A program made the translations under genes and the position numbers. From assembly GCA_963281155.1 (NCBI GenBank), contig CAUJLY010000003.1:1798001-1862000 (forward strand): a DNA stretch of 64,000 nt. The letters run 5' to 3'. The notes below the pieces were generated by a model, which saw nothing but the letters and a program-made list of their open reading frames with translations, did not search any database and was not told the DNA's origin. Below are positions 33,094 through 46,904 of this stretch, in pieces (within the stretch, counting starts at the first letter, position 1; each line of letters begins with the position of its first letter). This DNA is from Rhabditophanes sp. KR3021. Lineage: Eukaryota > Nematoda > Chromadorea > Rhabditida > Alloionematidae.

Positions 33094-36000
33094 TTACAAG
33101 TCGAACGGTGCATCGACCGTGGACACCGGTTTATAGCTAAAAGGTACAAAATTAAAAGACCTAACAATAGAATACGTCTTGAAAACCAAAAACAAAAAGA
33201 TGGTGCTCAATATGGTGAAAATAAATAAAGAGCCAATAAAGTATTTTAAAGAAGACAATATAGCAAATGAACTTGAATTGTCGCATCCTTTGGCTGAGGT
33301 TAAGAAAGTTGAGAGTGGATATTGCCATTTGGAGCTGAAACAGTAGTAAGCGTTTTGGTCGGTGAATAGTGGATCTGAGGACAAGAGAGTTGAAAGTTGT
33401 TCGAGATTGCACTGGCATTCGAGAGGATTGTAGGCTAGATTGAGATCATGGAGACATTCTTTTTGTTGAGGTGAAATTGGTGTTATTGAGTGGATCAGAT
33501 TTGAAGATAAATCGAGGTGTGAAGCGCATAGTGGAAGTTTTGTCAAATCCCCTACTTTTAGTTTATTTCCAGACAAGTCAATTACTTTGAGATTTGTGAA
33601 AAATGTAAGATTTGGAATGTGAGTTAATGATGTTCCTACCATATGTAGTTCTACTAAACTTGTTAACAAGGAAAGAGAATCTAACCAACACTGTTTCGGT
33701 GACAAACGACATTGCATGTCTAGTTCAGTATTATGATTGAGATTCAAGTGTTGTAGAGCTGAAACTACGAGTTAGTCGAAGCAAAAAGCGTTTTTTATAT
33801 TTCTTAAATTGCAGATCATTTTTGTGATATTTAGGATGTCTTTACACTGTTTTCAGACTGTTTAGTAATGAACAAGTCACAAACAACCTTTTTAATACTT
33901 TATTTATTACTCCGAATCCAACTCAAATATCATTTGTAATTTTGCAGATCATTTAATTACATGCTTAAAATACTAATTCCTTCTCTTAAGTTATCTTATA
34001 CTCTTGCATTACATCATACTTTGCATACAAGTCAGTTAGAAAATTGGTTGATCAAAGGTTGGAGAGGATATTGATGAAGCACACTGTAGTGTGATTGAAT
34101 TGAGAAAGTGCAGATGGGAACGAGGGGATACCAAGTACTCTGTTTCAAATGCCGGGGAAGAACAACTTTACCTACAATTTAAGATTTGTGACTTCCAAGA
34201 CAATTGCCTCAATGGTAATGCTAAAAAGGTCATTCAGTTAGACTTGAAAGACAATTGAGTGGAATTGTATGAGTCTGTAACTAGTGCTGCTGAAGCCACT
34301 AGACAAACTATGTTTGAATACATCGAAGGAGGAAGATACCATCACGGCTTTAAATGGGAGTACTACTATGGGACTATCAAATTATATTTTTAATACTTTC
34401 TATATTATTCATAATATTTCATTTTACTTTAATAAACTTTTTTGATTACTTTTGTTGCCTTTAATCAGCATTTTCTACTTAGTCTAATTTAGCCTTAATA
34501 AATATCTTTGTATGTGTAAAAACTTCTAGTGCAAAAACATCTTTTTTAAACTACTTTTCATCAATATACCTGGTAAGCCAGCAAACAATTGAGGATCAAG
34601 TGACACAATTCTATTGTAACTCAAATCAAGTATAGACAACCTTGGCAAAATTGGGTGGACAAAGGAAGATAACTTGTTGTGTGAGACATTTAAAAATTGC
34701 AGACTTAATCCAACAGATGGAAAAGCATCTGGATCTATGTAATAAATGTCGTTCCTTGATATATCCAGGAAATTGAGATTACTGAAAGTATGAAGAGCCT
34801 TTGCGTTTAATTTTCTGATGTGATTCTGAGATACTGAAAGTGTTTCTAATTGATCAAAGGCAACTCCGATTGAGGGTTCTGGAAAGTCCATTAATGCGTT
34901 GTTATCTAAGTATAGTTTCTTTAATGATGGGTAATTTATGTTGACGTTGAATATTCTATTGTTTTGAGCGTAGAGAAAGTGGATCTAAATATAAGATTAG
35001 TGAAAATAATTTGGTATCGATGAATTACCTTGCAATGACTTTGCAGATTAATTTCAGTTAACTTCAAGTTTGAAATATCTAAGTATTCTAACTTTTCCGA
35101 ACAATACTCCCATTCTTGAACATTTTCCTCAAATACAGCTGATTGTATATCAATATGCTTGGCCTGGCTTTTATCATTTATCCAAGTTAAGAAAGCATTT
35201 GGTAACTTGACTTTTTGTAAATTCAGTGAACTTATGTTAGTCATGTACGTTAGAGCTGAGGCATCTAATTTTATGTTCGTTTCAGAAAGATCCAAACTCC
35301 TAAGTAGTGCCCATTGCTCGTAACTTAGTGGAATGGCACGACAATGTTCGGTAATGCAGGTTGCGGAAGCTTTTAGGATTAAGTAGGTTGAGTTTAGGGA
35401 CTCGAGATTAATATTTGCTAGATGAAGTTGATGCGTGACAGGGAATGTCGGAGGGCCGTAGTCTTGGTTGGTTGTTGTTACAAAGGACAGTGGATTACCA
35501 TTTAAGACTAGGTCTTGAAGGATGGTGTCATGAGTTGTTATGCCTTCTAACTCGGAAATGTCGCTAATCTTGTTGCGGGCCAAATTTAAAATACGAATTT
35601 TGTGGAGAGGATGAAGGAAAGTTTCTGGGAGTCCAGTTAAAGCATTGTCTGAGAAATCGAGTACCTCTAAATTTGGTAAAGAAATTAAAGAAAGAGCATG
35701 CACATGCTCCAGTCCACATCCATTTATTCTAAGCACCCTCAAGTTTGTGTTGTATGTAAAGTGAGGCAAATCTAAAAGGGAATTTAATTAATTATACACT
35801 TTTAATTACCAAGCACTAAGAACCATGGTTAGGTTGGAATTACTTTTCAAATTGTAAACAGGCCAATGTTCAAATTACTATGGAAGGAAGATTAAAAACA
35901 TACGTTTTAAGGAAACATTATGAATATGCAGCGTCTCAACAAATTTCGGTAAATTAATCGTTTGAATGTATAAATGTTGCCCTAAGCAGGTTACGGTGGC

Positions 36001-36153
36001 ACTGTGCACATCGCAAAAACAATGACTGCAAATTTTTACATGCAACTGATTAAATTCTGCCATTGGTGGTGGAAAGAATAGTGAATTAGCCACGTAGTTA
36101 TTTCCAATTAATATTAAAAAAGCAGTAATAATATTGAACTTGAAGTAAAGCAT
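33094..36153 (-). CDS. Leucine-rich-repeat type I membrane protein (receptor-like)
   Basis: Exons 36153-35904, 35771-35029, 34984-34570 and 33758-33094 join in consistent phases to 690 residues. A signal peptide (FNIITAFLILIGNNYVANS) is followed by a Cys-rich LRRNT-like cap (KICSHCFCDV…TCLG). About 18 leucine-rich repeats of the LxxLxLSxNxL type follow, then an LRRCT cap (NPLECQCNLEQL…YCF). One membrane segment (FIGSLFIFTILSTIFLFLVF) and about 30 cytoplasmic residues complete it; there is no TIR or kinase domain. It probably acts in adhesion or as a co-receptor. The last intron, 811 bp, contains an almost intact opposite-strand ORF. Confidence 0.85.
34061..34393 (+). pseudogene. Relic ORF nested in LRR-gene intron, one in-frame TGA
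   Basis: A 111-codon plus-strand frame, open except for one TGA at 34256-34258. It begins GEDIDEAHCSVIELRKCRWE and ends YYYGTIKLYF. Composition is protein-like: acidic, several cysteines (SVIELRKC, FKICDFQDNC), aromatic tail. There is no start codon or signal peptide in front. It is probably the last exon of a decayed secreted protein. Family unknown. Confidence 0.45.
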
Positions 36154-39100
36154 TGTGTATTTTGCTTGTAGTGACCATAGAAGTCTAAAATATCTAAAAT
36201 AAAAGTTGTAAAAAAAGGCAAACGGAAGACATCAATCAAACATATCATCGAATAATCATTGTTAACACTCTGATAGCTAAACGAATGATACTACTTTGGG
36301 GAATAACCCTTCATATATTGTATGTGCATTTCTTTTTTGTAGAAAGCAGTTTAAGAAATGGCCAATTTAAAAATATGAGAAGGAAAAGTTTATGATACAA
36401 AAGCATTATTATGATGAAGTGTGTGTAAAAGTTACCCAAATAATTTTGTATCTATCACCAACAACCCACTTCCCCCACCAACAAAGCCTTCATTGTCTTT
36501 TGAATTGAACCAAAACTAAGATTATAAACTACGAAGAGGTATCAAATTTTAACGCTTACCAACAACAACACCAATTCCAACCAAATAATTTGTACCGAGA
36601 TATAAAGAACTACTTTGTCGGTTTAAGTTCAGCCATTGTAGCGGATTTAGAAAAAATTAGTCCTTTGATTGGAAGTATTGTTAAGTTTCTTTTTACTACA
36701 TATTTATTTACATTAAAAATGGTGGGTAGACAATTTTTGAATACATATTAATTATTTAAAATAGACAAAGCCAAAAATGAGAAAGATGAATGATGGAAAA
36801 TAAGGGCATTAGAATGAGTATATTTAAAATTGTGTATTTAATGTGTATATTTAATGTTTTTTGTTATAATGTTTGTGGTTGAAACCCATAATTAGAAGGA
36901 CGGAAAATATATGCAATTCCTTGAAAGTTCTTTGAATAATTGTTTGGTTTAAAGAACAAGGCACATATTAGACTTAGACTCATTTTAAGTATATTATATT
37001 ATGTTGTATCTATATCAATGATGGCAATTCTTGCTCATTAGTTAGTGGTATAAATTGAACGAAATACAGACGACTCAGTAAAAAGTGATAGTAAGAATTA
37101 TTTTGTTAAAGAGATGACGACAGTTCAGACGCGATATAGCTAGTCTTGGAAAGTTTATTAAAATTGTTAGATTCGATTAAATCTTCTAAAAAAGACTTTT
37201 CCAAGAAGCAATAATAGAAGTTTATGTCTAGAATAAAGTAAACATGGCAAATAAAGATTAAATTTGATAAATTGTGTTTACAATGAAAAAATAGATGATT
37301 GTTTGATGTGTTTTATAGTATGAAAAAAATCGAACTTCATAAATAATGTTATTTATTATCCCATTATTATTCCTTACAAGTCACTTATTTCTGATGAAGG
37401 TTAATTAGACGATAAATATGAAGTAAACTGACCAATTATGAATAAACTACCCACCCAAAAGTTTAATGGGGTTTGTAATTTTTTTGGCGGAATTGTAATA
37501 AAGTGTAACATGAACTACTAAGAATAAGTAACAGCTTTTTAATTTTACTGCAAAACCCACTACTAGATCTACTACTTCCTTTTGCTTGAGAATTTATAAT
37601 TCCCTTTATATGGTATTTTATGGATATCTCATTATTTTAGAACGAACTTTTTGTATAACTTACTTATTGCTAAATAAGACGTATTCTATTAAATATTTTT
37701 ATTGAAATAAGATTTGTAAAGGAAAAAAGGACTTTCCATTTAGAAAACTAATGAGCGTAAAGTATTCATAAACTATCGGATGTATCTCTTTTTATTGAAA
37801 TATTTGATTAAAGGAACCAAACTTGAATGAATGAGTTTGTCATTTTGAATAAAAATAAAAGTTTGTGGGCAAATAATTATAATTCCATTATAATTACCAA
37901 TCTCTCAAACAAACAATTTCGTCTATTCAAAAATAGTGGCGATGGACGGAAAAACATTTTCTTAATAACAACATCCTATTGTATTACAAATTAGGATAAA
38001 AAAGTTAAAAAGCATCGTAAATTGGTTCAAATAATTTTGTTTTGTTAGGTATAACTTGATAAGCTCAAAAACTATTTTGTAGAATATCCAATTTTTTGTC
38101 TTTATGTAAACAATCCTTATTGTGCAAGGAACATGAAAAAAGCCACCACAAAAGAGTGAATTCCTTTATATGTAAATAAATATGTGAGAATATATCTTTT
38201 TTCTAAGTACCACCACCATAATTTTGAGTGTAATTAGATATTGTAATTATTTATGAAAGATGATGGTGCGCAATATAAAAAGGACAGGAATCATTCACCA
38301 CCACACCCTCTTGTAATTGAACAAACTAAAATATTCTATAAATATTTATTTCAAAAATGTCTTTACAAAAAAAGATGATGATGGAGGAAAGTTAATAATA
38401 GACCAAGTAACTTCCTTGTAAAATTACGAATTTAGAATCTAATAAATAATAAAAGATAGCAGGGTATTGGGTCTGATATAATAATATCACTTAATCTGGT
38501 ATTAATTTAATTTAAAATAAGACGATGACTCGTCAAAACAAAAGTAATATTGTGTTAATATTGCTTTCAAAATGTTTTTATCCAGTTGATTTTATATATT
38601 AAATGCAGTGTAGACAAAAACTTAATTAAATATTTTCCTTAAGGTAATTTAAACTACCCAAATGTTTGATATATGAGATAATTTATCAAAATTTATATTT
38701 CTGTTTTCGGAGAATAAATAAATTGCTTGAAAGCAAATATTTTGGTTAAAAAAATAAGTTGTTGCTGTTTTAAAATCATAAATTAATGTGTTTGTATATC
38801 GAGAGCTTGAATTTAAAAATTCAGTTTAATAATTTGCACCTTTAGAGGATGGATGAAGTGTATTTACGTCACCAAATACGGTCAAATTAAATATAAGCAA
38901 TAGGCATAAATTAATGTAATTACTAAAAGTATATATAATTTTTGTTGATTTTGTACACATAAAGTAAACTAAAGCATAACTTCACTTCAAAATAAATATC
39001 AACATTCTCACACAATACAAATGTACTAAAACAGAACAAGATAAATTTATTATCAAACAAAAGACATGTTCACAAACAATTTAACACTGAGATCGGCCCA

Positions 39101-40828
39101 TATACATTATTATTATGAGTCAAACTATACACAAAGTAAAGATTCTAATACATGGGTCTATTTAAAAAGGAAATTGAGTAAGTTGAAAAGAAACTTAAAT
39201 TCGCAATTAAGAGATATATAAAAATACTGCAATATACTTAGATGAATTTACTTTTGTACACATAACATACATGTATTTGTGTTTACTCGATTTAACTTTT
39301 TCTAATCATATTAATTAAATATGGATGCGAATTAGTCTTGTGGAGTCGTATAAAAATAGAAGTTGATTAAAAACAATGTATAAAGAGGTGCAATGACATT
39401 ACGATGTACTTAATTGACACAAAAGTGAGTAACCTGTTGATCTTTGCTTTTTTGAAAACAATTGTTCTGACACCAAACAACCATTTTCTTTTATTTGAAG
39501 TCTCATTTTGTCGAAATCAGCTTTTAATGTTATTAACAAATATATTTTTTAATGTTATTATGAAATTTCTCTTTTATAATATTATTTACTGTTATGATGT
39601 GAATAACTTTAAAAATAAATTTCATATCCAATTTAATTTAAATGTTTAGAAAAGAACAGCTATTTTTGTTTATAAACCAAAAATCTTTATAACGACTATA
39701 TATAACATATTCATCTCCCTCAAGTACATCCATTTATCTTTTTGATAACAATTATACTTCTTTTCAAAATCAGCTGGGCCTGGTTGTGTGTGAGTGTGCA
39801 AACCACAAAGTATCTTCTTTTTCCCATCTAATATAGAGACTATATACTTCAAATGGAACTGGGAAACTGATTCTTAAACATATGAAATCACCGTGATTTA
39901 TCCCGAGTGTGGTTTAGCCTCTTAAGCATGTCACAAGGTTAAAATCATACATACAACAGCTCCCTTCACCAGACACATCTAAATGTGCATCTTTAAAGAG
40001 ATGTTGGTAGCTTTTCTAAAAACAGAAATCGTCAGTAAATAAACAAATTTACAATATTATTATTGGTAATAAGAAAATGGATGAATGAATCAAGATTGTG
40101 TCTGTTTTGGGTCCAATCGTCACTAAAAACAATATCCTTCAAAAGCAATGAAATGGACAAGAAGAAGGTATAGGCACACTACTAAGTGTTTGCGTTAAAA
40201 TCCCTCCCTCGATGGAGATCAGACTAACTTCAAAAGTCTAAGCATTCATTTTTTAGATTTAAAAGCATATGGTGTTCATCTTCTGAAATGCATTCTTTTA
40301 TTTTTTATAGACCACAACCAATAACAATAATAACATTTAATTTATAGATTTTTTGTTTAGGTTGGACAATAAGGGTATTAATGTGGTGGGGAAGAAGTTT
40401 AAATAAACTCTTGCTATCTATTTATACCTTTCGAATCCGACTTCTTTATCAAGGATAAGTTATTTCCATTGATGAAGTGCAAATTGTTTGTTATTTATAA
40501 GTAACAATTGTTCTTTTTGACAAAGTCTAAATTAAGGTTTTCAATTGCTTTAAAAAGAACAAAAAATTGTGATCAACTCCTAAAATCCTCAGACGTGTAA
40601 AATTATTTGATCACCTAATGTGCATCCATCCATATCTCTTCCTCGAGTTGTCCTTTATTTTTCAATACCTCAAAATGACCTATATTCTTTGTCGTCATGT
40701 GTTTTATATTTTATACATACCCAATCGTATATAAGCAAACTCATAAGCACAACCTTCATATACAAACTTTTATCTTTGACAGGTGAATGTTATAATAATT
40801 AAAAGGTAATATTTAAACCCTATATAAA
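36154..40828. other. 4.7-kb gene-poor region
   Basis: Very AT-rich. No open frame with protein-like composition is present; frames at 39404-39649 and 39670-39852 look accidental. No tRNA-like or repeat array was seen. It separates the LRR gene and the ASB gene, whose 5' ends both face it, so it probably holds their promoters. Confidence 0.6.
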
Positions 40829-43352
40829 ATGTCAAGAAGCAATATTAATGAATTCTTTGGACTTCAAAGTCTGAAGGTTCGACATTCGAAGGAAAGAAAT
40901 TATTCGGCTCCTAATTTGAGTCCAGTTGGGTCTTTGGACAATTGTTTGATTTTTGATGACCCAGAGAAAGTGGCTGATGACGAACAGGCACAGAAACAGG
41001 TACCTTTTCATTTGATTATATTTAAATTTATTTTGCAGAGAAAACTTGCTGACAAAATTAACAATTATGCTCCTGTGGATGAAATTAGAATTATGTTAGT
41101 GAACGGAGCTTTGGTAAGTATTGTACATACTTTTAATACGTGTGAATTGAATCAAATAAATTTGGCAGAAACCAGTTTCCCTGATCAAATAATTAATTTG
41201 GATATTTTAGGCAAATGGTGTTGTAACGCAAGGTCTAACACCTCTTCATTACGCCTGTTACAGAGACCATTACGAAGCGTGCAAATTACTTTTGGTCCGT
41301 GGAGCTGAAATCAACGCAGTAGACGAGGCAGGATACTCTCCAATTCATCTATGTGCAGAGAAAGGTCATTACAAATTACTTCGCCTGTTAATTGAGGTAC
41401 GTGTCAGTTGCCAGACACAAGATCTAATTACATCATAATTTAGAATTGTGCTCGAGTTTGCTGGGTAGAGGAAAGTGACACAAAAAAACAATTTCCAATG
41501 CGGGAAGGGTGCGATGAACCGCTGGCGATGGCTATTAGACGTGGTCATTACGAATGTGCCAAATTATTACTTGAATGTGGAGCTGATCCAAATGCCAGAT
41601 ATTTCAGTGGCCCCGAAATTACTCATATTCCGCCGACGGAAACTCACTTTCTCAGACTATTGGTACGTTTTGTATAAAAAATAGTTAGTCGGGTATTGTG
41701 GTTGTTTACACAAAATTTGTTTGCTTACTCTAGTAAGAGGTGATGTTTTTTAATAGATGTCCCTTCAACAAATAACGTGACGCAATCCGCCTGCAAGTGA
41801 CATTAATAACAATAATATTTTCGTTTTAAAACAATCTGCTTGACTCATTAACAGTGACTATTAGTATTTCATTTATTTTTAGCTTGCTCATGGAGCTGAT
41901 CCAAATGTATATGGAAGAGATGGTCTGACTCCGGCTATGAAAGCTTGTCGCTTAAAAGACAAAGGAATCAAGGCTTTGAAAGTTTTATTTGAGTACGGGG
42001 CTGATATCAACAGCGAAGCTTTTACTAAACAGTCGAATATGACGGCACTACATTTTGGAGTTTTGTCGGGAAATCATGATTTAGTCAATTTTTTGATTGC
42101 AAATGGTGCAAACATCAACATGCCAGACACTTACGATAAAGCTTCGCCAATGGACTTAGCTGTCCTTAAGGATGATGTGGAATTACTTAAAATTTTGATG
42201 GACGCAGGTAAAGATTTATTACAATTTAAAAAATAGTCGCAAAAAAGGTATTAAAAGCTAGTAGTGACTTCAACTTTAACGACAAACATCTTCTCAATAA
42301 TAAGCTGACCAGTTAGTTTAGCACTAGCAGGCGAAGCTTGTAGTCTTCCTCGAAAAAGCTTTTGCCGTGACCGACATTTGTAATTTGTTGACTAAGGTAC
42401 TCGGTACGAATGTATTCTAGGTTTAAGCCAGTTCTTTAGAAAGAACAACCATTTTGACTACAATTGTCTCAAAGTAAAACTATCGTCTTTGATTTCCTTC
42501 TTTTTATGATGTTTTCTTGAGAGCACATATTGGCCTCAAAACTTGTCCTCTCTTTGCGCCCATTTTAGTTAAATAGAACCCAGTAAGGTTGATCTATTTA
42601 GCCTAAAATAGTAAGATTAATATAGAAAACAATGCCAATCTTAATAACACGCATCAGTCTCGTTAAAATGACAATGTTTGATGTCATATTATCTTATCTG
42701 GCAAAATTGATACAGGACATCTTTACGTTAAATTTAAAACCACCAAATTTAAATATAATTTGTAACATTATTAATCATTTTATGAACAGGTGGTGAACCA
42801 AATAAAGTGCATACATATATCGGAAGTGCTGTTCACCTTGCCTGTTGCAGTAGTAACTTAAAAAATCAAAGAGCAATCGTGAAGTTGTTGCTAGAACGAG
42901 GTGGGGACATCAACTTGTGCCATACATTTAATGACTCAGACGGAAGTGTGTTGAAATCTCCGATGGTGGAGTATTTCAGATCAACAGACACCATTGACAT
43001 TTGTCTCGTCTATGTGATGCTTTCATTTGGAGGACGAGTGATAATGAGAGCACCAAGTTTAGATCCCAGGGGGCAACTTCGGAACTTATTAAAGTTGTCT
43101 GTTACGTATCCGGATGTTTTCAATATGCTTTGCGACTTAGGTGAAGATTACGATCCCCTCGCTCTCCAAAGAATCGCCTTACCCATTCAAATTAAGGAAA
43201 GTTTATTACTGAAAACTAAGAATCCCAAAACATTACTTCAAACTTGCCGAGTCATGCTCAGAAACAAAATGAATCCTCTCCACCCAGGGAAAGTTCAAAA
43301 TTTAGATATTCCAGAGGCCTTGAAAAACTATATTCTCGGAATGTATTTCTAA
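40829..43352 (+). CDS. Ankyrin-repeat and SOCS-box protein (ASB family)
   Basis: ASB proteins are substrate receptors of Cullin-5 ubiquitin ligases. Six exons (40829-40999, 41039-41113, 41211-41396, 41444-41662, 41883-42207, 42790-43352) join in phase to 512 residues. Ankyrin repeats start near residue 60: QGLTPLHYACYRDHYEACKL, AGYSPIHLCAEKGHYKLLRL, EPLAMAIRRGHYECAKLLLE, DGLTPAMKACRLKDKG, MTALHFGVLSGNHDLVNFLI and PMDLAVLKDDVELLKILM. Later, less regular repeats follow (GSAVHLACCSS). The C-terminal 50 residues resemble a SOCS box (LLQTCRVMLR…IPEALKNYILGMYF). The fifth intron is 582 bp and shows no feature. The substrate cannot be inferred. Confidence 0.87.
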
Positions 43353-44230
43353 ATCTTAATTATATTATTTGTACATTTTTGTTCTGTAAATTAATTAATT
43401 GTTATTTATAAATATTTGATATCAGATTATGGAATTAATTAAGTGCAAGTGTCGTTTTAAGATGACTTGTTAAAAAGTAATTTTGAATATCGCACATAAA
43501 GATTTCACTGTCTGTTTTTCACAGGTCCGCAAAAATGTATAGTTGAGCGACCCTGCATTTGTTTAAAAATGTGTTGTCGAGCCACAGCATAATTAATTAA
43601 AATGATTTTGACACGAATTTTCTTCATAAATTAGCATTCAAATTCGAATAAAAATGTTGTCTATATTGATGTAGTTTAAAAGTTTAGACAATATTTTTAT
43701 TAATTTCTTTCATATTTAACTACGAACGGATAATAAGACAACAGTATATTAAACTATGAAGGCGCAATAATAATTAATTTTCATTCTTGCAACCAAAGGC
43801 ATTAAGTATGGTTTGATTTAGACTATTCTGAATATTTGTTTGCGAAACAATTATAGAAGGATCACGATATTTTTATCGTTGCATAATGAATTTAACTAAA
43901 ATAGTTTTTAATAAAAAATTAGTCTAATATGCTGACTTATTGTTATTTCTTGTATATTATTTATTCCGCCGTTTAATTGTAATATAAGCAAGTTGATTAT
44001 ATTGTTATTTAGTTTTTTGTTTTGAATTTATTCTTATGAATTTTAGTTGATGTATCAATATACATAGATCTGTTATTTGCAAGACATTAATAAGGAATGA
44101 ATTTGTGGATCTTGTATTTGTATTACAGTCAACTATCAAAATTACTTACACCAGCAACAAACTATTTATTTAAATTAACTTTTTATTTCACATTTATAAA
44201 TATTTATTGATTAAATTATATGACATGCCT
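43353..44230. other. Intergenic between convergent ASB and COG3 genes
   Basis: AT-rich 3' flanks only. Nothing else seen. Confidence 0.6.
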
Positions 44231-46738
44231 CTAATTATTTAAAGCCACTTTAATTTCATCACACGATGGTAATGTGATAATAGCTTTCTGTTCATTGGTG
44301 AAATTCTTTGTTACGAAAATTTCGATAATTCCAAATTCATTTAATAAGACATCTTTGATATGTTCGGTTAAATCGTCTTCTGTTTCTTTGCTTTTAAGGT
44401 ACAATTTTATTTGTGTATTTAGGATTGGCCATTCGTTTAGAAGACGTTTGTAGATCACAGAAGTGACATCATTTAGGATCTTTGGAGCAAGTCTGTCGTT
44501 TTTGCCCCAATCAACTTTTGAAACTTCATCGGCAGGTTTGCTATTCCATTCCAAAATAATTTCTCTTGTTTGCTTCATTTGGCCAATCAAGAAGATTGAA
44601 ACATTTGCAATGAATTGGAGGCAACTTTTCTTTATGTAAGCATCAATTACCTTCTTACTGTCTTGAATTGATTCAGTTATCTGGATTGGTGGTGACAGCA
44701 ATGCATTTAATAGGGGATTCTCACTGCTGAATTCAAACATCTTTGCTCTATGTTCTGCATCAAACAATTGACTAGCATATTCTTTATATTTGGATAAATC
44801 AAATGAGTAATCAACATTGGAAATTGGGCTTTTTGGCGCATTTTCTTCATTTACATTCGTGTTTTTGGTCATCATTGCTTGAGCACGGTAAGGAATAGTT
44901 TGTTCTCTCAAAATCAACAAATATTTAATCAAAAACAATTCACCATCAACGAATCGCGGCAATACAGAACCAGCAATCGGAGTACTTTGTTTAATCTTTT
45001 CCGAAGCCAATTGCAAAGATTCACAACATGATACAATTAATTCAACCATAAGCGATTGGAAGATATCAGCATCCAAAACTTGATGAATTCTACTCAAGCT
45101 AAGCAAAGTTCTTTTAACAGTAGGATACCACAAAGCATGCAAAATTTTGTTTTCATTCACCTGGGTTTCATCAATTTCACTGACTAATTTCAATTTTTCC
45201 GGATAAAGTAAGTCTCCAGGGCAAGGATTGTATCCGATGATATCTTCAATGGCAAATGAATGCGTGCGATGAATGATTCTTTCAACCAAATCTCCGCACA
45301 ATTCATTCATTACTTTGATGAAACCACTTCTGGAATGAATCCAAGTCTCTGATTCGGGAAGCATTTGAATTATATTAACGCATTTTCCCTGAATGAATTC
45401 ACTTTTGAGGATTTTGAATAATTGAACTAGAAGTTCAAGATGTTTGATGTGAACTACATTTGGCCTGAAGGCGTCATAAAGAATACGACACACAAAAGCG
45501 GTAAAGTCGTCAAATGATTCACTAATATCTTTCATATATGCATCTTGTTGGACTGGTTTCTCAACGATGGGAGTTGCTCTTTGCAAAACTTTGCTTCTGG
45601 TAGACGATAAAGAATTGACCGATGATCTTGATGACGACCTAACTAAAGTAGGTTTATTCTCTACTTTTGGCAAGAAGAAAAATTCTTTCATTAATCTAAA
45701 TTCATCATCACAAATATTCAATAGAAATGCACAACCTTTTTTCAAAAAAAGGCAACTGCTGCTTCCATGCTCTTTCAACATATCATCAATTGTAGCCGTG
45801 ATAATAGGGGATATTAATTCCCATCGGATTCTAGTGTATTCTTTCAAGCAATCAACGATCATATTTTGGTATTCCTGATTATTAGAAAAGAATTTGTTGG
45901 CAATACTGAAAGCATTCTTAACTTGAAACGCCTTAACTCCAAAAACTCCATACATCAAGGTAAAGACTTCTTCTTCCGTATATTTAGATTCATCTCCCCC
46001 AGTATGTTCGTTTCTCTTGTCAAGAACATTTTCTTTCGCTTTTTCGAAATCAGCGAATGTGCTCATCTTAAGAATAGTAAAACTCTTGCTTAAGCACTGT
46101 TCATACTTTTCGTAATAAACTTTGCTCTCCTTATAATCAGAATGCGCCTCCAAATAACTCATGCAATCCTTAATTGTCGTCAAAATTTGAGTAAATAATG
46201 ATCCAGTAACAGGCAATTTAGGAGTTTGAAGTTTTTTCATTACCCACTGAACCTGTTGATAGTAATGAAGATTTGTTTTGATTTCTTCAGAACCAGCCGC
46301 GAGATGAGTCTGTTGACTTAACATACTTTCACAAGCATGATGCAATGATGATGTCTTGTCTGTAACACATCTATAGTTGTGTTTCAAATCTTCGAATATC
46401 TACCATCAAATTATAACAACAAATAAAATGCATTTACTTACTACTTTTAGTTCAACTTTTTTTTGTTCCACGTTGTCAACAACATCCAACACATTTAAAA
46501 GATCATTCATCCCACCTAAGTTGTCAAGTTCGCAAAACAAATTATCTGCAACTTTACAAGCTTCTGCTTCTAGATGTCTAGACGCCCTTAAAACATTCAA
46601 TCTTAAAGCGGCATCTATAGATGAAGTTGAAGGTACCGGATCATTAGCTTCTTCGAATCCTAGATTGTCATAAAGACCATTGCACCTTTCCTCCAATTGC
46701 TTGCCAACGTCTCTGCTGTTTGATAGAAATTTATCCAT
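44231..46738 (-). CDS. cogc-3: Conserved oligomeric Golgi complex subunit 3 (COG3)
   Basis: COG3 is a lobe-A subunit of the COG tether, which captures retrograde vesicles at the Golgi and keeps glycosyltransferases in place. Exons 46738-46442 and 46399-44231 join (VELKV|IFEDL) to 821 residues, about the human length. The N-terminal quarter is helical and begins the Sec34 region. Recognisable family stretches are the SYLEAHSDYKESKVYYEKYEQCLSK-type block (about 165-190, given in part), ALWYPTVKRTLLSLSRIHQV and FVDGELFLIKYLLILREQ. The gene follows an NXF-like gene on the same strand after only 166 bp. Confidence 0.92.
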
Positions 46739-46904
46739 GTTTCCTTAATAATTTTAGACTCGAATAAACCACAACACACTAAATACAATTTGCTTACGTA
46801 TGAAGGGAAACCTTTCCAATTGCCATCGTGGTGTGACAACAACAAATGAACAAAAATAAAGTGTTTATTAGAAAGCAAAAATATAAAAGCAAAATATTTA
46901 ATAA

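Noticed and set aside
39404..39852. Open frames in the 36-41 kb desert
   Set aside because: Phe/Asn/Lys/Ile-rich composition expected by chance in AT-rich DNA.
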